Of a stretch of 64,000 bases of DNA, positions 53,352-64,000 are shown in pieces; position 1 is the first letter of the stretch; each line of letters starts with the position of its first letter. The DNA comes from Selaginella moellendorffii. Its lineage: Eukaryota > Streptophyta > Lycopodiopsida > Selaginellales > Selaginellaceae. The translations under genes were made by a program, and so were the position numbers. The stretch covers positions 49,516-113,515 of the forward strand of contig NW_003314389.1 in NCBI RefSeq assembly GCF_000143415.4, in the 5' to 3' direction. The notes beneath the pieces are model-generated. The model was not told where the DNA came from, made no database searches, and saw only the letters and a program-made list of their open reading frames with translations.

Positions 53352-53942
53352 GAGTCTGAGATGGAGTCCGAGGTGGACCCGAGATGGACCCGAAATGGAG
53401 TCCGAGATGGAGTCCGAGATGGAGTCCGAGGTGGACCCGAGATGGACCCGAAATGGAGTCCGAGATGGAGTCTGAGATGGACCCGAGATGGAGTCCGAGA
53501 TGTAGTCTGAGATGGAGTCCGAGATGGAGTCCGAGATGGAGTCCGAGGTGGACCCGAGATGGACCCGAGATGGAGTCCGAGATGGAGTCCGAGGTGGACC
53601 CGAGATGGACCCGAGATGGAGTCCGAGATGGAGTCCGAGGTGGACCCGAGATGGACCCGAGATGGAGTCCGAGATGGACCCGAAATGGAGTCCGAGATGG
53701 AGTCCGAGATGGAGTCTGAGGTGGACCCGAGATGGACCCGAAATGGAGTCCGAGATGGAGTCCGAGATGGATTCTGAGGTGGACCCGAGATGGACCCGAA
53801 ATGGAGTCCGAGATGGAGTCCGAGATGGACCCGAGATGGAGTCCGAGATGGACCCAAAATGGAGTCTGAGATGGACCCGAGATGGAGTCTGAGATGGACC
53901 CGAGATGGAGTCCGAGATGGAGTTCGAGATGGAGTCCGAAGT

Positions 53943-53977
<35 letters not shown>

Positions 53978-54066
53978 TCGGGACCGAGAACGAGACCGAG
54001 GCCGAGGCCGAGACCGAGCCCAAGCCCGAGTCCGAGTCCGAGTCCGAGTCCGAGTCCGAGTCTGAG
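53352..54066 (+). repeat. Compound minisatellite in LTR of LARD-V III
   Basis: 12- and 11-bp GAGATGG units to about 53940, then GAGACC, GAGGCC and GAGTCC hexamers to 54066, in the same order as in the other LTRs. All six frames stay open. Confidence 0.93.
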
Positions 54067-54806
54067 AGGGTGAAAGCCCAAAGCGTTCGTCTCCCAGACC
54101 CTGGGGGGTTTGGTGAGCTCCAAAAGTATAGTAGGGGGAGGACTGCAGTGGAGCCAGTTTGGCCAGGAAAGGCCAGTTTGGCCCAGGAAGGCCAGACCCA
54201 GTGTTGGGTGATGAGCTGCCCATTGGGAAGTCCAAGACTAGAGTGAACACAGACCGACAAGCGGGGTAGCTTGGTGAAGTGTTCAAGAGCCGGCTCTAGT
54301 TCCCCCGGGAGATCGACTAGCCGATACTCCCAGTCCAAGTGTGGGTGGCACTACCTACTTGGATACCTGGTGTGGCTCAACGGAACCCGCTCTAAGCCCA
54401 TGGCTAGAGCACCCAAGGGCAGAAGGCGAGGAGAGTACCCAGGTGGCTCGCGTAAGGCCACGGTGTTCCGAAATGTTGTCCCAAAGGCCCAGACTGTGGA
54501 AAGGAAGAGGAGCAGTCCTCTGGGGTAGTGATCAAGGACACAGTTGTGTGGTGAAGAAGTCCCAGAGGACCGTGGGACTTAGTGGTCGGGCCTGTGGGTC
54601 TCGATCCAGTGACAGTGTTGGCAAACACGGCTAGGGGCAGAAAGAGACTTAGTGGGGACTGACAGAGGGATATTGGGGAAGGCTATTTCCCTTGTCGGTG
54701 GGCATCCTAAGGATGCTAAGGAGTGGATCTCAGATGACCACTCACGGATGGTTTGCCTAGTCTTGGAGAGCCAAGACGGTGATGCAAGTGGTATTGGACT
54801 ACTAGT

Positions 54807-56682
54807 TGTGAGACACAAAATCCCTAGGCCCCAAAGTGGAGCCGGAAGGGCGCCACATGGTAGTGGCCGAAGCGAGAGCCAAACGAGCGTAACACGTTTG
54901 GACCAAGAGCTCCGACTTGAAAAGTCAAGAGCGGGAGTGGAACTCCCAACGAAGTGCTCGAGGAACGAGCACGAAGCGAGCAAAAGGCGAGGCTCCAAAA
55001 AGGGACCCAAAAGGACCAACACATGACACGTGGGAGTGCCCGAGATGGACCCGAAATGGAGTCCGAGATGGACTCGAGTTGGAGTCCGAAGTGGAGTCCG
55101 AGATGGACTCGAGTTGGAGTCCGAGGTGGACCCGAGATGGACCCGAAATGGAGTCCGAGATGGACCCGAGATGGACCCGAAATGGAGTCCGAGATGGACC
55201 CGAGATGGAGTCCGAGATGGAGTCCGAGGTGGACCCGAGATGGACCCGAAATGGAGTCCGAGATGGAGTCCGAGATGGATCCGAGATGGAGTCCGAGGTG
55301 GACCCGAGATGGACCCGAAATGGAGTCCGAGATGGAGTCCGAGATGGACCCGAGATGGAGTCCGAGATGGAGTCCGAGATGGACCCGAGATGGAGTCCGA
55401 GATGGAGTCCGAGATGGAGTCCGAGATGGACCCGAGATGGAGTCCGAGATGGACCCAAGATGGACCCGAGATGGAGTCCGAGATGGAGTCCGAGATGGAG
55501 TCCGAGATGGAGTCCGAAGTCGAGACCGAGACCGGGACCGAGACCGGGACCGAGACCAAGACCGAGACCGAGATCGGGACCGAGACCGAGACCGAGGCCG
55601 AGGCCGAGACCGAGCCCGAGCCCGAGTCCGAGTCCGAATCCGAGTCCGAGTCCGAGTCCGAGTCCGAGTCCGAGTCCGGAGCCTGAGAGGGTGAAAGCCC
55701 AAAGCGTTCGTCTCCCAGACCCTGGGGGGTTTGGTGAGCCCCAAAAGTATAGTAAGGGGGAGGACTGCAGTGGAGCCAGTTTGGCCAGGAAAGGCCAGTT
55801 TGGCCCAGGAAGGCCAGACCCAGTGTTGGGTGATGAGCTGCCCACTGGGAAGTCCAAGACTAGAGTGAACACAGACCGACAAGCGGGGTAGCTTGGTGAA
55901 GTGTTCAAGAGCCGGCTCTAGTTCCCCCGGGAGATCGACTGGCCGATGCTCCCAGTCCAAGTGTGGGTGGCACTACCTACTTGGATACCAGGCGTGGCTC
56001 AACGGAACCCGCTCTAAGCCCATGGCTAGAGCACCTAAAGGCGATAGGTGGGGAGAGTACCCAGGTGGCTCGCGTAAGGCCATGGTGTTCCGAAATGTTG
56101 TCCCAAAGGCCCAGACTGTGGAAAGGAAGAGGAGCAGTCCTCTGGGGTAGTGACCAAGGACACAGTCATGTGGTGAGGAAGTCCCAGAGGACCGTGGGAC
56201 TTAGTGGTCGGGCCTGTGGGCCTCGATCCAGTGGCAGTGTTGGCAAACACGGCCAGGGGCAGAAAGGGACTTGGTAGGAACTGACAAAGGGACTTTAGGG
56301 AAGGCAATTCCCCAGGTCTGTGGGCATCCTAAGGATGCTAAGGAGTGGATCTAGGATGACCACTCGTGGACACATGGCCCAGTCTTGGAGAGACGAGGTG
56401 GTGATGCAAGTGGTGTTGAACCACTAGTGCAGCAAAGGTGAATGGGCATGGCCTTAGCGTAACGGGCCGAGATGTCAGTGGTACCTTTGGGTGTCGGTCT
56501 CAGGACTGGACACGTGGAGCACTTGGACCAGGTGCAAGTGTGGAGTGGCATGGATGCCATTCATGGGGCTAGCAAGTCCCAAGTCCTGAATTGGACTGAT
56601 GGAGGTTGTGAATGAGACTCCTCCAAGTGGTCGGAGGTGTGGTTAAGTGACTAAAGTAGAATGGAAAATTTAGTCGCTTACA
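54807..56682 (+). mobile_element. Solo LARD-V LTR nested in a LARD-V LTR
   Basis: A complete 1876-bp LTR from TGTGAGACAC to GTCGCTTACA with target duplication CTAGT at 54802-54806 and 56683-56687. The host LTR resumes at once with 'gtggcaaaggtgattggg'. A solo LTR arises by recombination between the two LTRs of a full insertion. Its minisatellite spans 55039-55680. Confidence 0.93.
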
Positions 56683-56944
56683 CTAGTGTGGCAAAGGTGA
56701 TTGGGCATGGCCTTAGCATAACGGGCTGCTATGTCGGTGGTACCTTTGAGTGTCGGTCATGGGATTGGACACGTGGAGCACTTGGACCAAGTGCAAATGT
56801 TGAGTGGCATGGATGCCATTCTCGGGGCTAGCAAGTCCCAAGTCCTGGATTGGACTTATGGAGGTTGTGAATGAGACTCCTCCAAGTGGTCAGAGGTGTG
56901 GTTAAGTGACTAAAGTAGAATGGAAAATTTAGTCGCTTACAATT

Positions 56945-56956
56945 TGGTATCGGAGC
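56945..56956 (+). promoter_or_regulatory. Primer-binding site of LARD-V III
   Basis: TGGTATCGGAGC, identical to the site in element I and at the same three-base spacing from the LTR end. Confidence 0.85.
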
Positions 56957-59900
56957 TGTTCCTTAGTCCGACTTTTATTGGTGCTCAAGTATATCACCAC
57001 TAGTGTTGGCATCGGAAGGTCCAAGGAGTGGGCCTATCCTTGAGGAGTAGCAAGTCGGGAAGACATGGCTTTCCATTACAGTTCATGTGTGAACTTGTAG
57101 ACGAGGTGGTGGATAGAAAAGGGCCAATAATGGAACGACTTTGGGATCTTGGGAACAGTGCAAGGTTTTCCTCATTGAGTTGAGGATGTGATCCGGATGA
57201 GCATTTGTCTCAGCAAATTGGCTAAGGTTGTTGTGGTAAACAACTAAAGTTGGGATCACGGGAAAGATAGAGACTCCAAAACAATAAAGGAGTCACAAGA
57301 TTATCCTCATATAGTTGAGGTTGGTGCTCATGAATGTGAGACCAGAGGTAATGACCGTGGGAGGTCAAATACGGAAGAGGACTCAAGTCCTTGAAATGGT
57401 AGTCGGGGCTACCTTTAATAAATGCTAGAACAACCCAAGGAGTTGGGGGGTGTACTTAGAGATGAGTGGTATTCTCATCGCATGGACAAGTAGTCCTAAG
57501 GGGCAAAAGTTGCCCCCAGAGAACAAAATCAAGTGTCGGAGTAACACTTGTGAAAATAGTCCTTTTGAGTAGGACAGGAATGCAAGAAGTGTATTCCAGT
57601 GAGCTAGTGCCTCACAAGTAAGACCTTACGGGTCTGTGGATTAGCCAAGTCCAAAACTGTTGGATGACTCAAGTAGAGTCAAGGGATGGTCCTAAATGGA
57701 CTGATGGAAGCATTTGGACTGAGGTGTGTTGTACCCCACAAAGGATGGGGGGGGATCATAGGATCCAAGGATGAGAACAGAGGGTATCTCATCGATGGCA
57801 AAATGTGCCATGCTAAAGTTATGGGAAAGGTGTTCCCAAAAGAAAACAACTTTGACACAAAGTTGTGTGTGACCTCTATGGTGCAGTGCTAACGGATGGT
57901 TGGCATGAGAAAGGGCGGTGTTGGTCTTGGCAAAGACTTAGACACGAAGGGAAAGTGTCATAGAGGTAGGCTCGTGGAGCCGATGGTGTGGAGACACCAA
58001 ATGTGCCAAGGTGTGATACCTTGAGGCTATGTTGGTGGGTTCATGAGAACCCCTTGCCAAAGGAATCCCAATGGAAATGGGAATGGCATAGCCTAAGCTG
58101 CAGAGCATGCAGTTGGAGTGTGGTGACCCAGATAATGATGGAGGTGTGAAAGCACCAAGCAATGAGTTGTAGGACTTGACAACTATGAGGCAACTAAGCA
58201 AGAGGTGCAAAATAACTAGTTAAACGGGTAGAAGGTAGCTACCCAAGACTTCTTAATAGCATAGGGAAGTCGGATATACCCTTACGGGGGATAAGTTGCT
58301 TGTGTTGCGATATAGTAAGTCAATGTCATAAAAGGAAATACTCATTATCAAGAAAGCCATCATTGGGACACCCGAACACTCTAGAACACCAGAAGGTGGT
58401 GTTTGATATCGCAAGGGCAATGGATAAAGCCCAAGGGACTAAATCCCTAGCGAATGATGGATAGAAGGTGCTATCCAAATGTCCAAGGTTGCGGGGACAG
58501 GAAAGGACTGTCTACCCGAGTTGAACAAAGCCAAAAATGGAATTTTGGCAAGGCTAGTGATGGGCATGTAAAGGCCCATAAGCAACAATGTAATCCCAGT
58601 GTGTGGGATTATAAGGTGAGCATACCCGGATTGAGGAACCACTCCCTGGGCTATTGGGTAGGTTCATCCCTAAGAATACTTGCTAAAGCATGATAGAAAG
58701 TGCAACGCTATCCTCCTGGTTTGGAGGAGAATGACCAAAGGAAAGGTGTGAAGCCAAAAAGCAAGAAGTAAGGGGATAGAACCGAACCATAGGAATCAAA
58801 GGGCATAACCAAGGTTGGTTATGCCAGCTGGGAGTGGAGAATCAAGTGGGGGCTCGAGGGTGTTGCCGCTAGCAACCATGATACCATGGAGAGTCTAAAA
58901 TATGGAATTGTTCATGTTAAACTAGGTGGCATTTGGAAGGCTTGCAAAAAGGGAGGCCTTAGCAAGCTGAGGGATAGAGTTCCTTCAAGGTTCCCAAAGA
59001 CGATTCTAGGTAGCTTAGTACCTAGAAAGGCCAAGTGTAAATGGTTCATGGAATGCGCGAAATCAGAGTGGCGCAGCAGAAGCGTGGTCTTGAAGCTTGC
59101 CATGAGGCAAGGCTATCAAGGTTAGGGAAGTAGTTCCCGAGTGTTCAAAGAGAGGGCTTTGAACGAAAGTCGATAGTCAAGGACTTTCACGCTTATGCAG
59201 GAACCATGTTACAGTGGTCGGAGGACTTGCCAAGCGAGATTGGCACGTCGGGGGAACAAATACCCTAGTTGAAGGTGATAACTTCAAAAAGGGTGGGCCA
59301 TGGGGCCAAGCGTGGAGGAGTCCATGCATGATCACAGACATGTCAAGTGAGAGGACTTGGCAATGTGGAGGAACTAGGTTCCTAAGCTGTGATCTGTAGC
59401 GCGCTTTAAAAATATGTTGGTGCACTGGCGTGGGGAGTCACGCTAGGCATCTTGTGTGATGCCATCTGTAGATGCATATACGGAGGTTGGGTTCGAGTCC
59501 CGACCCTCTAGTGCTTGGGTTCGAGTCCCAAATCACTAGGGCGTGGTGATGGTTTGGAATATGAGGACACTCATATTTCGGTGGTCATGGACTCTCAGTG
59601 GGGAGACTGGTTTGGGCACACCACCAAGCGAGGGATGCCTCGAAGTCGTGATGCACGGTTATATTGCTTATTGTGAAAGCTCGGCATATCTAACTTGAAC
59701 GCTTTGGTGCAAGTGGCACCAAGGACGTGGTGAGTGAGATGGGGACACCTAATCTCAGTTGCTATGGACCCTTGGCCGGAAGGGCTGGCTTGGGCGCACC
59801 GCCAAGTGTGGGGGATGCCCCCGGGGTCGTAGTTAACAAGTTAAAGGTCTGGAAGACCTAGTACCTATTGGCAAACCTGTTAAGGTGCCGAGGTGAGATC

Positions 59901-60891
59901 ACTAGGTGATCTTGTGGCTAAATAAGGACAAAGTCCTTGTTTGGGTTAAGGAATAAGGTTCCTAGTTCAAAGTGTTGATTTGAACTATTGATTATGGTGT
60001 GGGTTGGTCAAGGTGACCAAGTGGGAAAAGCACCTTAGGGAAATGAGCTATGTCATTGCGATGGCATAGTGTGTCCAAGGAAAGTAGTCTCTAAAGAGAC
60101 CCATGAGAGGGTCACAAAGGTGGGCCGAGGATAGAGCCCACAGCAGAAGATGCTAAAAGAGACTTACTAGGGGTGAACACCCTAGTCTTGGCAAAGCAGA
60201 GCCTTTGCTATGGAATCAAAAGAATATCTCAAGGAGGGAGGTAGAGATTCGATGTTGCTTGGTGCAACAATCAACGGATAGGAGCAGAAGATGAGTGGCC
60301 AAGATAGGGCCGTGGAATCCCTTGGAAGGAATCCAAGTGACAAAGTTAAGCGAGGAACACTAATGTGTTGGACGCTAATAAATTGCGGAAAAGGAAGTGT
60401 GTTTCCAAGGATGGATTCCGAATTGCTCCGATTTGGCGAAAGTGGAAGCTCCAAGAGAGGGAGCGGTAAGGTAGCCAAATGATGGGCGATGGACAACCCT
60501 AGCACAAGGTGTGATAAATGGAACTTAGTGCCCAAGGTGGCACGAAATAGAAGAGAGGATGATGGTGCCCTCAAGTAATGAACTTCCTAGGATAGGGAAG
60601 TGGAGTTGCACAATCTGTGCAATGCAAGGTGTTGGAGACACCTAGGAAATTGACTTCCAAAAGTCAAAAGAGTAAAAGTTCCAAGGTGCAAACATTCAAT
60701 AGATGGAAATTGAGACTACTCGAGAAGGAGTAGTGGGATTGACTTAGAGAAGGGTCTCTAAGAGGTTTAGCAAGAACTAAACCAATAAAAGGAGAGAACC
60801 ACTACATGTGGTCCAATAAGTCTCTAAGTTGGAGAGACTACCCTCCTTAGAGGATAGGCAAGGCATGGTGAGCCTTTGGTGTTAAACCATT

Positions 60892-63304
60892 GAGCATATA
60901 CAACTAAATGACTCAAATCTATCATAGAAAACTACTAGCTAGGATTCTAGCTCCATTGGAAAAAAATAGATTAAAATAAATATAAAATAATTCCTAAAGA
61001 ATTTTTTTTTTAGCAAACTTTTTTGTGATTCCTTTAGATATTACAATAATTTTTGAAATGAATAGTTTTAAATATTTTATGATATAGTTGTAAACCTTTA
61101 TACGAATGATGGAGAGAGTAGTTTTTGGAATAATGTTTAGTGCTAATAAGTTAAAAGCATATTAAGAGCATAAACTAATACTAATACTATTTTAAAAGAT
61201 TTTATAAGAAAAAAATAGAATAAACCAATTTTCATAATTATTAATCAAAAGTAACTCTTTTATATTTCTAATTTGCAAAAATTGTATTGAGTCTATGCAT
61301 GACATGGAAGCCCACTTTACCCACTTTACCCAATTGGAAATTATTATTTAGAGGATTCTCCACTACACTATATGAGAAAAAAGATTGTCCACTCACATTC
61401 AAGCATAAAGCAATTGTTAAGTATAGTGTAATGTTTGTGTGTATTTAGAGAAAGAAGTGCTCCACCAAGGAGAAGAACAATGACTTGATTTACAAGAAAA
61501 GAGTATATTTGTTTGGAAAGTGTATGATTATTTTGGTTTACCCTTTATCAGAGAGATTAAAGTAGGTTCTGATTTACTGGGAATGTAGTTTAGCTTTCAA
61601 AGTTTCTACAGATAGGTGCTTATCCATTACATTACATAAAAGTGCACCCAGTCTGGGAAACATTGAGTGAACGTGAAGTCATTGCTCTTGGCATGGTAAT
61701 GGTTTGAAGTTTCTTTCTGTAGCCTCTTACAAAGAACTTTCAACTTGTCCAAGTTTGATACTTATGTCAGCACTTGGGCTCTTAATGTTCCTAGAAGATT
61801 CTCATGCAACTAAATTCAACAGGTGGTAAAGATCATTTGGAGAAAAAACTGTATACCTCTAAGTCAGTGATAGACCTTGCTATGAGTGCCACAGTCTATG
61901 CTCTGATCCCTTACATAGCATTTCTTACACGGTCTTGATTGTGTCTGTAGAAAAATCTGGGATTCTAGATCAATTTGTCTCTACAGAAAAACAACCTTGC
62001 TGCTAGGACAAAAAAAAAAAAAAAAACCAACCACCAGATGGTTCTTCCAGGGCTTTTTGAGGGAAATAATAGTTCTTAGCTTCATTAATGCATTGTGTAG
62101 AGATGGGATATAAAAACAATAATTGATGTTATTATTTGTCTGTTTTGTAGCAAATGAATGTCAGACTTTGAGCGCAAGAAACTTGCCTGGTTGGCTCTGT
62201 TGTGCTCATTTGTGTGAGTCTCAAAGAGAGAGAGAAGTGAGTTTATAGGTCGCTGCAATTTTCTTCTGTCATGCCACATCCATAGAGAGATGAAATTTAT
62301 GTGGAGATGCAGCAGCTGGACATGCAAATGAAAGGTACCTCTAAGACATCAAAGTGGACGGCATTTTTTGGATAAACAAGAAACAGATGTGCCACCTCCA
62401 ATGCCAGAGCTGCGAACCGAATCGTCTTGGTCCATCAACCTTGAGGCACGACTGAATTGCCTGTGCAATGTAGGAAAGACATTGGAAAGGAGACAAGGGC
62501 TTGTTAGCCAGGAGCCTTTATCGTGTATACAATGATGGCCAGCTGATAATCCGGTTGGCAATAGGTTCAATGTACTTAGTTTAGCCTCCAAAACATTCTT
62601 GCAAGTTAAGCAAGAACCCAAGTTTGCCATACGAAGATCCCGCCAAGAACTGAGTAGCAAAGATGTGGTCCACATTTGCTCAGATTCTCAATGAATTCCA
62701 CAAGACAATGTGGGAATCATCAAGCTTGTATAAGCCCATGCTCACCATTTGCATTTAATCTACTTTCTACATTGAAGATCCACCGAAAGCCATGTTTGCT
62801 TGAGGTTCTTTCTCTTGTTGTCTCACATCTTGTACAAAAGCTTGGAGATGGTGACGATCATGTGATATGGTGCTCAGCCAATGACACACACTTAGCAAAG
62901 ATGCAAGCTCCACTTTGTTGCCAGGGGAGAAGATTCGACAATGCTGGAGAAGGATCATATCAGTGCTTTATTCATTCTATGCATTTTTCTGCCCAGCTTT
63001 TCCTGCATTTTGAATCAATTTGAGTGATTGATGAACTTGAAAAGCAAATGAAGAATCTCAGATACAAACAAATCAAGTTTATTATTCATACTTTGAATAT
63101 ATTTTGTCATAATTTAAAACAAAGTTATAACATAATTCGATCATATATAATTTTATTGTTATTTTAATATTTACATAATATAATATAAATATTATAGAGG
63201 TAAACATAATTTATAGATTATAAATATTCTAAATTAAATTATATATTTTGTGAATATACTTTAATCATAATAATTGGGAAACTTATTGTGACAGTGAATT
63301 AGTA
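60892..63304. other. AT-rich stretch without recognisable gene
   Basis: Strongly AT-rich at 60950-61300 and 63060-63300. There is an A tract at 62009-62026 and a GA-rich patch at 62224-62236. Antiparallel open frames at 62349-63023 have no domain I can name. Confidence 0.4.
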
Positions 63305-64000
63305 TGTAGTGAAGGAAAGTGACTTTGAGCTTGAACTGAGTAGTGGGCTTGTACTTGGCCTTCTTGACAGAAATGTTACTGTTATGTGTGTAGGTCAGAG
63401 TGCTCACTTAGAGCGAAGAGGAAAAGACATTAGCTATTTTTTTGTAGCCAGTCAAGGGCAGGAGACACCTTATAAATAATGTAGTATTACAACACAAATA
63501 CAATTAAATCTGGCGCCACTTCACTTAATTTGTCCTCAGACATGTAAATATGGCCATGGCCACTATTCTTTGCTTGTCTTTCTTAGTTCTCTCTTTCTCT
63601 GCAAGTTGGTGAAGTTGGATTGGATCCTACCTAGTGTGTCACAATAATTGATACACGTCCATGGGTGTGACAATGCTCCTCATCTCCAGACTAATTGGAT
63701 TTGTACAGCACCGTGCCCCTGTAGAGAAATGCATGGTCATCACCACCACTTCTAGAGCTGCTGCTCTGGATCACCGCCACCACGTTGAAGCTCACCTTGC
63801 CACTGGGTTGAGCAGAAATGGCTCCAAAGTGATAGAGCAAACCAGTGACCTCATCAATCTCTGCTGCTTGTGGGTGATGGCTGACCCTGCAAGATCTTCG
63901 TCCCTGTCCCTTGCACTGCCCTTCTCACCTGGCCGCTACATACATGTGACTGATCCCAAACTCCTAGTGGAGAATTCTCATGGCCTTGAGATCTTCTTGC
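63305..64000. repeat. Dispersed repeat R, copy 3 (continues past window)
   Basis: Near-identical to 12524-13200 over its whole length, with a 30-bp insertion at about 63737-63766. The minus-strand exon-like reading is present but has a TAG near 63955. Confidence 0.85.

Larger units (their letters stand above)
53122..60891 (+). mobile_element. LARD-V element III (3' end lost)
   Basis: 5' LTR 53122-54806 plus 56688-56941 (split by a solo LTR), primer site 56945-56956, interior 56942-60891. The interior stays collinear with element I to 'ggtgttaaaccatt', about 85 bp short of the expected 3' LTR, then passes into unrelated AT-rich sequence. Identity with element I interior is about 95%. Non-coding. 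Confidence 0.88.

Noticed and set aside
52844-54286. 480-codon minus-strand frame and similar long frames in LARD-V LTRs as protein genes
   Set aside because: They come from a stop-free minisatellite; all six frames are open at once, lengths vary between copies, and one crosses an assembly gap.
62349-63023. Antiparallel open frames as a gene or LINE tail
   Set aside because: No recognisable motif on either strand and no intron-exon pattern that improves the reading.

Overview
This is nuclear DNA from a land plant, almost all of it retrotransposon. Two observations point to a compact-intron genome of Selaginella type. First, the one intact gene, a nine-exon APC-family transporter, has eight introns, seven of 45-54 bp and one of 93 bp, all GT-AG. 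Second, the two gene remnants (cytosolic malate dehydrogenase and cleavage factor CFIm25) are split by similarly short introns. Species identity is inference only. Two N runs (18762-18930 and 43200-43305) show this is a draft assembly.

Layout. 1-14.9 kb is the gene-bearing part: an LTR fragment, a dead Ty3 element (1352-4618), an MDH pseudogene (minus), the transporter (minus, 6650-8856), a CFIm25 pseudogene (minus), and two copies of a dispersed repeat R that carries a conserved exon-like tail. 14.9-60.9 kb is a nest of LTR elements. 60.9-63.3 kb is AT-rich with no recognisable gene, and 63.3-64 kb is a third copy of repeat R.

Five LTR families build the nest. (1) 'LARD-V' is a non-coding large retrotransposon derivative. 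Its LTRs are 1.6-1.9 kb, start TGTGAGACAC and end GTCGCTTACA, have an initiator-Met-type primer site, and contain a GAGATGGAGTCC minisatellite that is open in all six frames. One copy is complete (18060-25598, TSD GCCCC), two are broken, and there is one solo LTR inside another LTR (TSD CTAGT), plus fragments. (2) 'C' is a Ty3 chromovirus: one gag-pol-chromodomain copy (15988 to 36392, broken) and non-coding relatives in both orientations. (3) 'TRIM-1' is a miniature element (LTR about 194 bp, internal about 205 bp). It forms a four-LTR tandem array inside the chromovirus pol (TSD GTTCG), plus a solo LTR 180 bp away (TSD GATCC/AATCC) and an old relic. (4) 'TRIM-2' is a second miniature element at 27708-28420. 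(5) A young element at 39321-45141 has two 419-bp LTRs differing at 2 positions and TSD GTCTT. It encodes a 711-codon Gag and three unrecognised upstream ORFs but no pol. Its pre-insertion site is visible twice in this same window.

Interaction. The non-coding LARD-V, TRIM and Gag-only elements must have been mobilised by polymerase and integrase from autonomous elements elsewhere. The only pol-bearing copies here are broken by stop codons, largely explicable as C-to-T or G-to-A transitions. I found no plausible live operon-like or defence system. The most unusual items are the Gag-only element with extra ORFs, the LARD with an expanding all-frame-open minisatellite in its LTR, and the TRIM tandem array.
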